DNA of 21,356 nucleotides, taken from the NCBI GenBank assembly GCA_013696915.1, contig JACCXR010000106.1, forward strand, positions 1 to 21,356, read 5' to 3'. Of the stretch, positions 13,930 to 21,356 are shown piece by piece (position 1 is the first letter of the stretch; each line of letters starts with the position of its first letter). Origin of the DNA: Euzebyaceae bacterium. GTDB lineage: Bacteria > Actinomycetota > Nitriliruptoria > Euzebyales > Egibacteraceae. Position numbers and translations under genes: made by a program. A model generated the notes under the pieces. The model was not told where the DNA came from and did not search any database. It worked only from the letters and a program-made list of their open reading frames with translations.

Positions 13930-14867
13930 CGTACCGCCTTGAACTCGGCGAGACGGTCGCCGCCGGAGCGGCGCGCGTGGCCTGGGAGGAGCTGCCGTCG
14001 GCGATCGACGGGCTGGCGGCGGCCGACGCCGCCGGACGCGACAAGGCGGTGCACGAGGCCCGGAAGTCGCTGAAGAAGGCCCGGGCCGTGCTACGGCTGG
14101 TCCGCGACGGCATGGACCCCTCGACCTACCGCGAACAGAACGCGGCGCTGCGGGACGCCGGCCGCGGTATGTCGGCGGCCCGGGACGCGCGCGTCCTCGT
14201 CGACACCCTCGACGGTCTCACCGGGCGCTTCGCCGATCTGCTGTCGCCCGGGGCGTTCTCGCCGGTGCGCGACGCGCTGGCGGCGGAGCACGAGCAGCTG
14301 CAGGCGTGCCGGGCCGGCGACGGCGCCGGCGTGGACGGGGCCGTCGCGGCGATCGGGGCCGCCCGTGACGCCGTCGACCGCTGGGACGTGCGCGACGGTC
14401 CCTCGCTGCTCCCCGGCGGTCTGCGCCGGATCTACGCCCGCGGCGCCGACCGCTTCGCCGAGGCGCGGGCCGAACCCGGGCCCGAGCGGATGCACGAGTG
14501 GCGCAAGCGCGCGAAGGACCTGTGGTACTCCACGCTGCTGGTCGCGCCCGCCTGGCCGGGACCGCTCGGCGCGCTCGCCGACGAGGCCCACACCCTGGCC
14601 GACCACCTCGGCGACGAGCACGACCTCGCCGTGTTCGCCGAGCGGGTGCTCGCCGACCCCGGGCGCTTCCGCAGCGAGGCCGACCGGGCGACGATGGCCG
14701 ACCTCGCGGAGCGCCGCCGGGAGGAGCTTCGATCCGCCGCACTGGGCCTGGGCCGGCGGGTTTACGCCGAGCGGCCGAAGGCCTTCGTGCGACGGCTGGC
14801 GGCCTACACCCGGGCGTGGCGCGACGACGGTGGGGGAGACGATGCCTTCGCCGGAACTGAGGAGTAA
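13926..14867 (+). CDS. CHAD domain protein (polyphosphate-associated)
   Basis: 313 residues from a GTG overlapping the ATP-grasp stop (GTGA). The CHAD pattern is two similar helical halves, each with a basic His motif: DKAVHEARKSLKKARAVLRL (H43, R46, K47, K50, K51) and ERMHEWRKRAKDLWYSTLL (H190, R193, K194, K197), followed by the conserved LGDEHDLAVFAE. These conserved basic residues line the polyphosphate-binding surface in characterised CHAD proteins, which locate to polyphosphate granules. CHAD is often found fused to CYTH or next to polyphosphate enzymes; here it stands alone at the end of the esterase/ATP-grasp operon. It probably tethers or regulates the operon's products at polyphosphate, but this is inference. 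It ends 66 bases before the transporter operon. Confidence 0.88.
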   Translation: MTYRLELGETVAAGAARVAWEELPSAIDGLAAADAAGRDKAVHEARKSLKKARAVLRLVRDGMDPSTYREQNAALRDAGRGMSAARDARVLVDTLDGLTGRFADLLSPGAFSPVRDALAAEHEQLQACRAGDGAGVDGAVAAIGAARDAVDRWDVRDGPSLLPGGLRRIYARGADRFAEARAEPGPERMHEWRKRAKDLWYSTLLVAPAWPGPLGALADEAHTLADHLGDEHDLAVFAERVLADPGRFRSEADRATMADLAERRREELRSAALGLGRRVYAERPKAFVRRLAAYTRAWRDDGGGDDAFAGTEE

Positions 14868-14933
14868 GGTCCGCTCGTCTGACCGGTAGACCCAGCCTTT
14901 CCTCCCGAGTCCGCGGCCATCGGAGGCACCGCC

Positions 14934-16304
14934 ATGCGACGTCGCCCATCCCGTCCAGCGCTTCTCGGCATCTTCCTCGCACTGCTGCTGACCCTGACCG
15001 CCTGCGAACAGGGCGAATCCGCCGCTCCACCGGCGGGCGCCGGCGACGGGACGGACGCCCCCGAGGCGACCGCGGAGGCGGTGGACGGCGAGTTCGACTG
15101 GGAGCGCTACGACGGCGAGTCGCTCCGGCTCGTCTTCAACCAGCACCCGTGGCAGGAGGCGATCGAACCGCTGATCGGTGAGTTCGAAGAGCTGACCGGC
15201 ATCACCACCGAGGTCGAGTCTCTGCCCGAGCAGCAGTTCCGCCAGCGCGTCCAGGTCGAGATGACCGGCGGCTCGGACAGCCTCGACGTCTTCATGACGA
15301 ACATCCAGAACGAAGGACAGCTGTTCTCCAACAACGGCTGGTACACCGACGTCTCGCAGTTCACCCAGGACGAGGCGCTGGTCGCGCCCGAGTACGAGCT
15401 GGACGACATCAGCGAGAGCGTGCTGGAGGGCCACACCTTCGGCGACACGCTGGCCGGGATCCCGATCCAGCTCGAGACGCAGATGCTGTTCTACCGCACG
15501 GACCTGTTCGAGGAGGCCGGCGTCGAGGTCCCGACCACGATGGAGGAACTCGAGGCGGCGGCGCAGGCGCTCGACGACCCCGACGGCGTTCGGGCCTTTG
15601 TCGCGCGCGGCAGGGGCGCCGCGGCGGTCACCCAGATCGCGTCCTACCTCTACAACTTCGGCGGACAGTGGACCACCGAGGAGGGCGACGAGCCGACCGC
15701 GGCGTTCGACACCCCCGAGGGTGTCGAGGCGTTCGACTTCTACACCAGGATGCTCCGCGAGTACGCGCCCCCCGGCACCGTCAACATGTCGTGGGAGGAG
15801 GCGCTGCCGCTGTTCCAGCAGGGCCAGGTCGCGATGTACACCGACGCTAGCACGTTCATGCCGAACATCTTGGACGAGAGCACGTCACAGGTCGCCGACA
15901 CCGCGGGCTTCGCGAAGATGCCGGCGGGTCCGGGTGGCGAGTTCCAGACGTTCAACGGCTGGGCGCTGGGGATCTCCGCGTTCACGGAGAAGCCGAACGC
16001 GAGCTGGTACTTCATCCAGTGGGCCACGTCGCCCGACATCGTCGAACGACTCACCGCGGAGGGCATCGCCGGACCCCGCCAGTCGGTCGAGTTCGGCGAG
16101 GACTATCCCGAGGACTGGGTGCAGGCGTTCACCGAGTCCCTCGGGGACGCCCGCCCGCAGCTGCCGCGCGTCCAGAAAGTCCCCGAGGTCCGCGACGCGA
16201 TCGGCACCGCCATCGTCTCCGCCATCCAGGGGGAGGACGTCGAGCCGGCGGTGGCAGCGTCCGCGCAACAGTTCAACTCCATCGTCGGGACGCGGGGGGG
16301 CTGA
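14934..16304 (+). CDS. Sugar ABC transporter, lipoprotein substrate-binding subunit (family 1)
   Basis: 456 residues from an ATG with GGAGG seven bases upstream. A lipoprotein signal is present: MRRRPSRP, a hydrophobic core, and the lipobox LTAC with C24 as the lipidated residue, then a Ser/Ala/Gly/Pro-rich tether. The mature part is a family-1 extracellular solute-binding protein (LRLVFNQHPWQEAIEPLIGEFE, GITTEVESLPEQQFRQRVQVE, LDVFMTNIQNEG, GIPIQLETQMLFYRTDLFEEAG, GQVAMYTDASTF, FNGWALGISAF). It would capture a sugar or sugar-derived substrate outside the membrane and deliver it to the two permeases that follow. Substrate identity is not readable; the downstream sugar-acid enzymes suggest a sugar acid or a glycoside of one. 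Confidence 0.92.
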   Translation: MRRRPSRPALLGIFLALLLTLTACEQGESAAPPAGAGDGTDAPEATAEAVDGEFDWERYDGESLRLVFNQHPWQEAIEPLIGEFEELTGITTEVESLPEQQFRQRVQVEMTGGSDSLDVFMTNIQNEGQLFSNNGWYTDVSQFTQDEALVAPEYELDDISESVLEGHTFGDTLAGIPIQLETQMLFYRTDLFEEAGVEVPTTMEELEAAAQALDDPDGVRAFVARGRGAAAVTQIASYLYNFGGQWTTEEGDEPTAAFDTPEGVEAFDFYTRMLREYAPPGTVNMSWEEALPLFQQGQVAMYTDASTFMPNILDESTSQVADTAGFAKMPAGPGGEFQTFNGWALGISAFTEKPNASWYFIQWATSPDIVERLTAEGIAGPRQSVEFGEDYPEDWVQAFTESLGDARPQLPRVQKVPEVRDAIGTAIVSAIQGEDVEPAVAASAQQFNSIVGTRGG

Positions 16305-16312
16305 CCCGGCAC

Positions 16313-17269
16313 ATGGCGACCGCGGCCCAGGAGCGCATCGAGCCGGCGACTCCCGGGGGCCCCTCGCGGACCTCCGGGAAGTCGGCCGGCCGCCGCATCG
16401 GCGAGTTCGTCGACCGCAACGTCGTCGCGGTCTTCATGACGCCGGCGATCATCTTCGTCTTCGTGATGATGATCTTCCCGGTGCTCTTCACGCTCTACGT
16501 CTCGCTGCACGAGTGGGGCGGCGGCGCGAACGTCAACCCGCGGTTCATCGGTCTGTCGAACTTCACGGCGCTGTTCTCGCAGGACCCGCGATTCTGGGCG
16601 GCCTTCCGGCGGACCTTCTACTTCACCGCCCTCGCGGTGTCGGTCGAGACGGTGCTCGGCGTCGCGATCGCGGTGCTGCTCAACCGGGAGTTCCTCGGCA
16701 AGGGTCTGCTCCGCACGGTCTTCCTCTTCCCGATGATCGCGACGCCGGTCGCGATCGCGCTCGTGTGGCGGCTGATGTACGAGCCGAGCCTCGGCATCCT
16801 CAACGACCTGCTCGGCGCCGTCGGCCTCCCGATGAGCCTGTGGGTCGCCGACCAGTCGCTCGTGATCCCCGCGCTCGCGCTCGTCGACGTCTGGGAGTGG
16901 ACGCCGCTGATCACGCTGATCACCCTCGCGGGGCTGAGCGCGCTCCCGAACGACCCCTTCGAGGCGGCGGCGATCGACGGTGCCAGCCGGTGGCAGACCT
17001 TCTGGCACATCACCCTGCCGCTGCTGCGCCCGGTGATCGTCGTGGCGGTCGCGTTCCGGCTGATCGACGCCCTCAAGACGTTCGACATCATCTACGTCAT
17101 CACCCAGGGCGGCCCCGGCTTCGCGAGCGAGACGTTGAACATCTACGTCTACACCCAGAGCTTCCAGTACCAGAACCTCGGATACGCCGCGAGCCTGCTG
17201 ATCGTGTTCTTCGCGATCGTCGTCGGCTCCGCGGTGCTGCTGCTGCGATTCCGCAAGGCGGGGGAGTAG
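16313..17269 (+). CDS. Sugar ABC transporter permease (MalF/UgpA type)
   Basis: 318 residues; the ATG at 16313 is eight bases past the binding-protein stop, though the frame is open further upstream through the binding-protein gene. About six transmembrane helices are visible (for example around 38-64 FMTPAIIFVFVMMIFPVLFT, 100-123, 135-153, 183-210 and the C-terminal LLIVFFAIVVGSAVLLL). The cytoplasmic EAA loop that docks the ATPase is at about 217-240: EAAAIDGASRWQTFWHITLP. It forms the channel together with the next permease. The N-terminal 35 residues are polar and basic (cytoplasmic). Confidence 0.93.
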   Translation: MATAAQERIEPATPGGPSRTSGKSAGRRIGEFVDRNVVAVFMTPAIIFVFVMMIFPVLFTLYVSLHEWGGGANVNPRFIGLSNFTALFSQDPRFWAAFRRTFYFTALAVSVETVLGVAIAVLLNREFLGKGLLRTVFLFPMIATPVAIALVWRLMYEPSLGILNDLLGAVGLPMSLWVADQSLVIPALALVDVWEWTPLITLITLAGLSALPNDPFEAAAIDGASRWQTFWHITLPLLRPVIVVAVAFRLIDALKTFDIIYVITQGGPGFASETLNIYVYTQSFQYQNLGYAASLLIVFFAIVVGSAVLLLRFRKAGE

Positions 17270-17272
17270 GCC

Positions 17273-18118
17273 ATGGCGACCGTCTACAATCCGTCCTCGA
17301 GCGAGACAAGCCGCCGCCTGCGCAGCGCCGGGTACTACCTCGTCATCGCCGTGGTGTTCGCACCGTTCCTGTTCGTCTTCTACTACATGATCTCCACGTC
17401 GCTGAAGTCGCCGCTGGACATCACCGCGCCCGACTTCCGCTGGCTGTTCGTGCCGACGCTGGACAACTACCGCGAGGTCTTCGTCGAGAACGAGTTCCTC
17501 CAGTTCACCGTCAACTCGATGATCGTCGCGCTCGGATCGACGTTGATCGGGCTCGCCATCGGGCTGCCCGCGGCCTACGTCATCGCGAAGTACCGCGCGC
17601 CCAAGTTGGCGCTGCTCATCCTCTCGGCGCGGGTGACCCCGGGGATCACGTTCCTGATCCCGTGGTTCATCCTGTTCAGCCGCATCCGCATGATCGACAC
17701 CTACACCGCCCTGATCCTGACCCACCTGCTGCAGAACCTGCCGTTGATGGTGTTCCTGATGATCAGCTTCTTCGAGGAGGTCCCGGACGAGATCATCGAG
17801 TCCGCCAAGGTGGACGGTGCGACCACGTGGCGGTCGTTCCGCAGCGTCGTCATGCCGTTGGCAAAGGGTGGTATCGCGGCGTCGGCGATCCTCGGGTTCA
17901 TCTTCTCCTGGAACCACTTCATGTTCTCGATCGTGCTGTCCGGCAACGACACGAGGACCCTGCCCGTCGCCGTCTTCAACTTCATGTCGTTCGGTTCGGT
18001 GAACTGGGGCGCCATCACCGCCGCCGCCACGATCATGAGCGTGCCGGTGATCCTGCTGACGCTCACCGTGCAGCGCCACATCGTCAAGGGCCTCGCCATC
18101 GGCGCCGTGAAGGGCTGA
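17273..18118 (+). CDS. Sugar ABC transporter permease (MalG/UgpE type)
   Basis: 281 residues from the ATG three bases after the preceding stop; GGGGGAG lies before it. Six hydrophobic segments are visible, starting with YYLVIAVVFAPFLFVFYYMI and ending with TIMSVPVILLTLTV. The EAA loop is at about 174-200: IIESAKVDGATTWRSFRSVV. It is the partner of the preceding permease. No gene for the ATP-hydrolysing subunit follows in the operon, so a shared MsmK/UgpC-type ATPase encoded elsewhere is expected. Confidence 0.93.
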   Translation: MATVYNPSSSETSRRLRSAGYYLVIAVVFAPFLFVFYYMISTSLKSPLDITAPDFRWLFVPTLDNYREVFVENEFLQFTVNSMIVALGSTLIGLAIGLPAAYVIAKYRAPKLALLILSARVTPGITFLIPWFILFSRIRMIDTYTALILTHLLQNLPLMVFLMISFFEEVPDEIIESAKVDGATTWRSFRSVVMPLAKGGIAASAILGFIFSWNHFMFSIVLSGNDTRTLPVAVFNFMSFGSVNWGAITAAATIMSVPVILLTLTVQRHIVKGLAIGAVKG

Positions 18119-18120
18119 CG

Positions 18121-19329
18121 GTGCGCATCGCCGACGCCGAGGTGATCGTCTGCTCGCCGGGGCGGAACTTCGTCACGCTGAGGCTCACCACCGACGACGG
18201 CATCTCCGGTCTGGGCGACGCGACCCTCAACGGCCGCGAGCTCGCCGTGGCGTCGTACCTGAACGACCACGTCCTGCCGCTGCTCGACGGGCGCGACCCC
18301 TTCCTGATCGAGGACATCTGGCACTTCCTCTACAAGGGCGCGTACTGGCGCCGCGGCCCGGTGACGATGGCCGCGATCGGCGCGGTCGACGTCGCGCTGT
18401 GGGACATCAAGGGCAAGGCCCTGGACACGCCGGTCTACAACCTCCTCGGCGGACAGGCGCGGGAGGGCGTGCTCGTCTACGGCCACGCGAACGGCCTCGA
18501 CATCGACGCGACGCTCCAGGCCGCCGCCCGCTACGTCGACATGGGCTATCGCGCCGTGCGCCTCCAGACGGGCATCCCCGGCCTTCCGGCGGTCTACGGC
18601 GTCGGCCGCGGGGACCTGTTCTACGAGCCGACGAGCCAGGACATGCCCGACGAGGAGAGCTGGTCGACGGAGGCCTACCTCCACCACGTCCCGAAGCTGT
18701 TCGCCCAGGCGCGCGATGCCCTCGGGTACAACGTGCCGCTGCTCCACGACGCCCACCACCGGCTGACGCCCATCGAGGCGGCACGGCTGGGGCAGCGGCT
18801 CGAGCCGTACGACCTGTTCTGGCTGGAGGACGCCGTCCCCGCCGAGCTCCAGGAGGGCTTCCGCATCATCCGCAGCCACACGACCACGCCGCTTGCGGTC
18901 GGTGAGGTGTTCAACTCCATCCACGACTGCCAGCAGCTGATCACCGAGCAGCTGATCGACTTCATCCGCGCGACGGTCGCCCACGCCGGCGGGCTCACCC
19001 ACCTCGTGCGCATCGCCCACCTGGCAGAGCTCCACCACGTGCGCACCGGCTGTCACGGGCCGGTCGACCTGTCGCCGGTGAACCTCGCGGCGTCGCTGCA
19101 CTTCGGGCTCGCGGTGCACAACTTCGGCATCCAGGAGTACATGCGCCACACCGAGGACACCGACCGCGTGTTCCCGCACGCGTACGCCTTCGACGACGGC
19201 TACCTGCATCCGGGCGACCGCCCGGGGCTCGGTGTCGACGTCGACACCGAGCTCGCGGCCGCCTTCCCGTACCGCCGGGCGTACCTGCCGGTGAACCGCA
19301 AGCTCGACGGCACGGTCCACAGCTGGTGA
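18121..19329 (+). CDS. manD: D-mannonate dehydratase-family protein (enolase superfamily, ManD/RspA)
   Basis: 402 residues from a GTG two bases after the permease stop. The full ManD residue set is visible at the positions I recall for the Novosphingobium enzyme: R147 in YRAVRLQTGIPG, Y159 in PAVYGVG, metal ligands D210 (with H212, LLHDAHHRLTP), E236 (FWLEDAVP) and E262 (PLAVGEVFN), H312 in TGCHGPVDLSP, E339 (GIQEYM), and the C-terminal W402 after YLPVNRKLDGTVHSW. ManD dehydrates D-mannonate, and some members D-gluconate, to 2-keto-3-deoxy-D-gluconate. Residue 314 is Pro; I recall that Pro here marks the low-efficiency ManD subgroup, so the true substrate may differ from mannonate. The stop overlaps the kinase start (GTGA). 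Confidence 0.9.
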   Translation: MRIADAEVIVCSPGRNFVTLRLTTDDGISGLGDATLNGRELAVASYLNDHVLPLLDGRDPFLIEDIWHFLYKGAYWRRGPVTMAAIGAVDVALWDIKGKALDTPVYNLLGGQAREGVLVYGHANGLDIDATLQAAARYVDMGYRAVRLQTGIPGLPAVYGVGRGDLFYEPTSQDMPDEESWSTEAYLHHVPKLFAQARDALGYNVPLLHDAHHRLTPIEAARLGQRLEPYDLFWLEDAVPAELQEGFRIIRSHTTTPLAVGEVFNSIHDCQQLITEQLIDFIRATVAHAGGLTHLVRIAHLAELHHVRTGCHGPVDLSPVNLAASLHFGLAVHNFGIQEYMRHTEDTDRVFPHAYAFDDGYLHPGDRPGLGVDVDTELAAAFPYRRAYLPVNRKLDGTVHSW

Positions 19330-21131
19330 GCCCGCCGGCGCGGCCCGCCGTCGTGCTGGGGGTCGACCTCGGCACGCAGAGCGCGAAGGCGGTCGCCTAC
19401 GACGTCGCCGGCGGTGCGCACGCCTCGGCCTTCGCCGAGTACGCGCTGCGCTCGCCCGCGCCGGGGAGGGAGGAGCTGGACCCCGAGGAGGTCGTGGCGG
19501 CGTTCCTCGGCGTCATCGCGGCCGTGGCCGCGGCCGCGGAACGGGCCGGGGCCGTGGTGGCGGGGGTCGCGTGCAGCGCGGCGATGCACACGCTCGTCGG
19601 CCTCGACGCGGCCGGCAGGCCGGTGACCGCCGTGCTCACCTACGCCGACACGAGGGCAATCGCCGAGGCGGCGGCGCTGCGCGGCGGGCCGTCGGCCGAG
19701 GGCCTGCACGCCCGGACGGGCACGCCGTTGCACCCGATGTCGCCGCTCGCCAAGCTGCGCTGGTTCTCGACGCACGCGCCCGCGACCGCCCAGCGGGTGG
19801 CGTCCTGGGTGTCCGTGAAGGAGCTCGCGCTGCGCCGGCTGTTCGCCGATCGGGTGGTCGACCATTCGATCGCCTCGGCCAGCGGGCTGTTCGACGTGCA
19901 CACGGCGGACTGGGACGACGAGGCGCTGACCCTCGCCGGGATCGACCGCACCAAGCTGTCGCGCCCGGTGCCGACGATGCACGTCCTCGCCGGCCTCTCC
20001 CCGGCCGCGGCCGCCGCCGTGGGACTGCCGGCGGGGACGCCGTTCGTGATCGGCGCGAGCGACGGAGCGCTGGCGAACCTCGGCGCCGGCGCGGTGGACG
20101 AGGGCGTGGCCGCGCTGACGATCGGGTCGAGCGGTGCCGTCCGCACGGTCGTCGACGCGCCCGAGACCGACCGCCGGGGACGCCTCTTCTGCTACGCCCT
20201 GACGACGAAGCACTGGGTCGTCGGAGGACCGGTCAGCAACGGCGGGCTGCTGCTGCGGTGGCTGCGCGACCAGCTGCTGCCCGAGCTCGCGGCCCAGGCC
20301 CGGGCGGCCGGCGAGGAGCCCTACCACCGCTTCGACCAGCTCGCCGCCGGTATTCCCGCGGGCGCGGGCGGCCTGCTGTTCCTCCCCGCCTTCACGGGCG
20401 AACGGGCGCCACGGTGGGACCCGACGGCCGGCGGCGCCCTGGTGGGTCTGACGAGGACGCACGGCCGCGGGCACGTCATCCGTGCGGCGATGGAGGGCGT
20501 CGCCTACCAGCTGGCCGCCGTGGTCGCCGCGATCATCGACGTCGGCCGCGGCATCGACGTCGTGCGCGCGACGGGCGGCTTCACGGCCTCCCCGCTGTGG
20601 CTCCAGGTCGTCGCCGACGTGCTGGGGCGGCCGCTGGAGGTGCCGCGCGCCGCCGAGGGCACCTGTCTCGGCGCGGCGTTGCTGGGCATGCAGGCGCTCG
20701 GGATGGCCGACGCCTTCGAGACCGCCCGCGAGTGCATCACCGTGGAGCGCACCGTCCGGCCGATCCCGGCCCACGCCGCGCGCCACGCGCGCCTGCTGCC
20801 GGCCTTCACCGCGGCGACGGAGGCGCTCGCGCCGACGTTCTCGACCCTCGCCGCGGAGCGCCGGCCGTCCGGCGGGTTCAGCCCGGCGGCCATCGGGGAG
20901 GTCACCGGAAGCAACGGCGAGGAGCGCGCGATGGCCGGCGACGACGAGTGGTACTGGTGCCTGCAGCACGGCACGGCGGAGCGGCGGGAGGGGTGCCGGG
21001 CGGCGGACCGCCTTGGCCCGTACGCCTCCGCCGAGGAGGCCGCCCGGTGGCGGGAGCGTGTCGATGCCCGCAACGAGCGCTGGGAGGACGCGGACGAACG
21101 GTGGTCGGGCGAGGGGCGCGGCGGCCCGTAG
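19326..21131 (+). CDS. FGGY-family carbohydrate kinase (gluconokinase-like) with fused C-terminal small domain
   Basis: 601 residues from a GTG overlapping the manD stop. The N-terminal ATPase half begins VVLGVDLGTQSAKAVAYD and includes MHTLVGLDAAGRPV and LTYADTRA. The C-terminal half has GASDGALANLGAGAV (catalytic Asp D246), TIGSSGAVRT, FLPAFTGERAPRWDP, MEGVAYQLA and RATGGFTASPLWLQVVADVL. The GASDGALANLG/TIGxSGAVR pair is typical of gluconate kinases of the FGGY family. The kinase domain ends near residue 505. Residues 536-601 are a separate small Trp/Cys-rich module normally seen as an independent protein. The enzyme would phosphorylate a sugar acid or sugar delivered by the upstream transporter. 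ManD product (KDG) is normally phosphorylated by a PfkB-type kinase, so the two enzymes may act on different sugars or the specificity may be new. Confidence 0.87.
   Translation: MSPPARPAVVLGVDLGTQSAKAVAYDVAGGAHASAFAEYALRSPAPGREELDPEEVVAAFLGVIAAVAAAAERAGAVVAGVACSAAMHTLVGLDAAGRPVTAVLTYADTRAIAEAAALRGGPSAEGLHARTGTPLHPMSPLAKLRWFSTHAPATAQRVASWVSVKELALRRLFADRVVDHSIASASGLFDVHTADWDDEALTLAGIDRTKLSRPVPTMHVLAGLSPAAAAAVGLPAGTPFVIGASDGALANLGAGAVDEGVAALTIGSSGAVRTVVDAPETDRRGRLFCYALTTKHWVVGGPVSNGGLLLRWLRDQLLPELAAQARAAGEEPYHRFDQLAAGIPAGAGGLLFLPAFTGERAPRWDPTAGGALVGLTRTHGRGHVIRAAMEGVAYQLAAVVAAIIDVGRGIDVVRATGGFTASPLWLQVVADVLGRPLEVPRAAEGTCLGAALLGMQALGMADAFETARECITVERTVRPIPAHAARHARLLPAFTAATEALAPTFSTLAAERRPSGGFSPAAIGEVTGSNGEERAMAGDDEWYWCLQHGTAERREGCRAADRLGPYASAEEAARWRERVDARNERWEDADERWSGEGRGGP
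20931..21131 (+). CDS. Possible internal start: small Trp/Cys-rich protein (66 residues), in frame with the kinase
   Basis: An ATG at 20931 lies in the kinase frame, with GAGGAG at 20919-20924 and a six-base spacer. From here the frame encodes 66 residues opening MAGDDEWYWCLQHGTAE, with two Cys (WCLQH and EGCRAADR), then RLGPYASAEEAARWRERV, DARNERWEDADERW. This pattern matches a small uncharacterised protein that I associate with actinobacteria as a separate gene. Here no stop codon separates it from the kinase, so it may be made as a fusion, separately by internal initiation, or both. No function is known to me. Confidence 0.5.
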   Translation: MAGDDEWYWCLQHGTAERREGCRAADRLGPYASAEEAARWRERVDARNERWEDADERWSGEGRGGP

Positions 21132-21178
21132 ACGCCGCTCATGAACGCGCAACGGGAAACCAACGCAGGCTCGTGCCG

Positions 21179-21356
21179 CTATCCGGCGGCCACCTTGGCG
21201 CTGCGGAAGAGAGCCGGCGGCAGAGGGTGATGCAGGCGCCACAGGATCCGCATCGGGCGCTCACCCTCGTGGGACACGTATGTTGCCGTCCCCGCGTAGC
21301 AGTACGGCGGCGCACCGAGCAGCCCCTGCTTCGATTCGCGGATGAACAAGTGGACG
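21179..21356 (-). CDS. C-terminus of a DUF3427-type protein (often helicase-associated), truncated by window edge
   Basis: The last 58 residues of a minus-strand gene enter from the right edge and stop with TAG at 21181-21179. The sequence HLFIRESKQGLLGAPPYCYAGTA, YVSHEGERPMRILWRLHHPLP and LFRSAKVAAG matches the C-terminal part of DUF3427, in which a 'FVRE.K' strand is followed by a 'Y.G.A.YVSHEG.RPM.I.W.L..P.P' block. DUF3427 usually ends large DEAD/DEAH helicases that may also carry a phospholipase D-like nuclease, or stands alone. Which applies here cannot be seen. It is convergent with the kinase operon, 47 bases away; a weak GCCGC/GCGGC hairpin (21175-21190) sits over its stop but has no T run. 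Confidence 0.7.
   Translation of the reverse strand, partial: VHLFIRESKQGLLGAPPYCYAGTATYVSHEGERPMRILWRLHHPLPPALFRSAKVAAG

Noticed and set aside
14868..14933. Terminator or promoter between the CHAD gene and the transporter operon
   Set aside because: Only a 4-bp GTCT/AGAC stem and no convincing -35/-10; apart from the GGAGG ribosome binding site nothing could be supported, and read-through from the CHAD operon is possible.
16103..18079. 658-codon minus-strand open frame rich in Glu, Asp, Arg and His
   Set aside because: Antisense to the two permeases; the charged low-complexity composition is what hydrophobic codons give on the other strand.
15598..18120. Upstream extension of the manD frame through the transporter genes
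   Set aside because: Ser/Arg/Pro-rich shadow with no homology pattern; manD similarity begins at the GTG at 18121.

Overview
The window is a GC-rich, tightly packed bacterial chromosome segment, most likely from an actinobacterium. Supporting signs are the very high third-position GC, frequent GTG starts, ATGA/GTGA 4-base gene overlaps, two apparently leaderless promoters, a cell-wall-binding-repeat-2 (CWB2) surface protein, VapBC and RES-type toxin loci, and a small Trp/Cys-rich protein type I associate with actinobacteria. A deep-branching lineage such as Nitriliruptoria or Thermoleophilia is an inference, not shown directly.

Layout. 1-1069 (minus): a truncated pyridoxamine-5'-phosphate-oxidase-fold gene and a membrane-anchored protein with a Thr-rich TVTE linker. 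1353-2437 (plus): an antitoxin/RES-domain toxin pair whose toxin has no ATG, GTG or TTG start. 2500-4710 (minus): a secreted phosphodiester glycosidase-CWB2 fusion. 4813-6179 (plus): xdhC-like gene overlapping miaE. 6237-8456: trehalose genes otsB (plus) and otsA (minus), tail to tail with 6 bp between their stops. otsA is the last gene of a minus-strand run DUF3467 - lipoate ligase-like - otsA (9519-7011). 9610-9683: tRNA-Val(UAC). 9776-10422 (minus): VapBC, followed by a frameshifted and truncated VapC relic (10500-10715).

10812-14867 (plus) is the most intriguing part: four genes joined by three successive 4-base overlaps, encoding an enterochelin-esterase-like hydrolase, a second GxSxG hydrolase, an ATP-grasp ligase and a CHAD (polyphosphate-associated) protein. 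A -10 box at leaderless distance and a perfect 7-bp inverted repeat lie just upstream. I know of no characterised pathway with this set, so it is the best candidate here for an undescribed system.

14934-21131 (plus) is a carbohydrate/sugar-acid uptake and catabolism operon: lipoprotein binding protein, two permeases, a D-mannonate dehydratase-family enolase and an FGGY gluconokinase-like kinase. No ATPase subunit is encoded in it. The kinase frame continues into a small protein domain that has its own Shine-Dalgarno sequence and ATG. The right edge (21179-21356, minus) holds the C-terminus of a DUF3427-type protein.

No CRISPR array, rRNA, transposase or integrase was seen.
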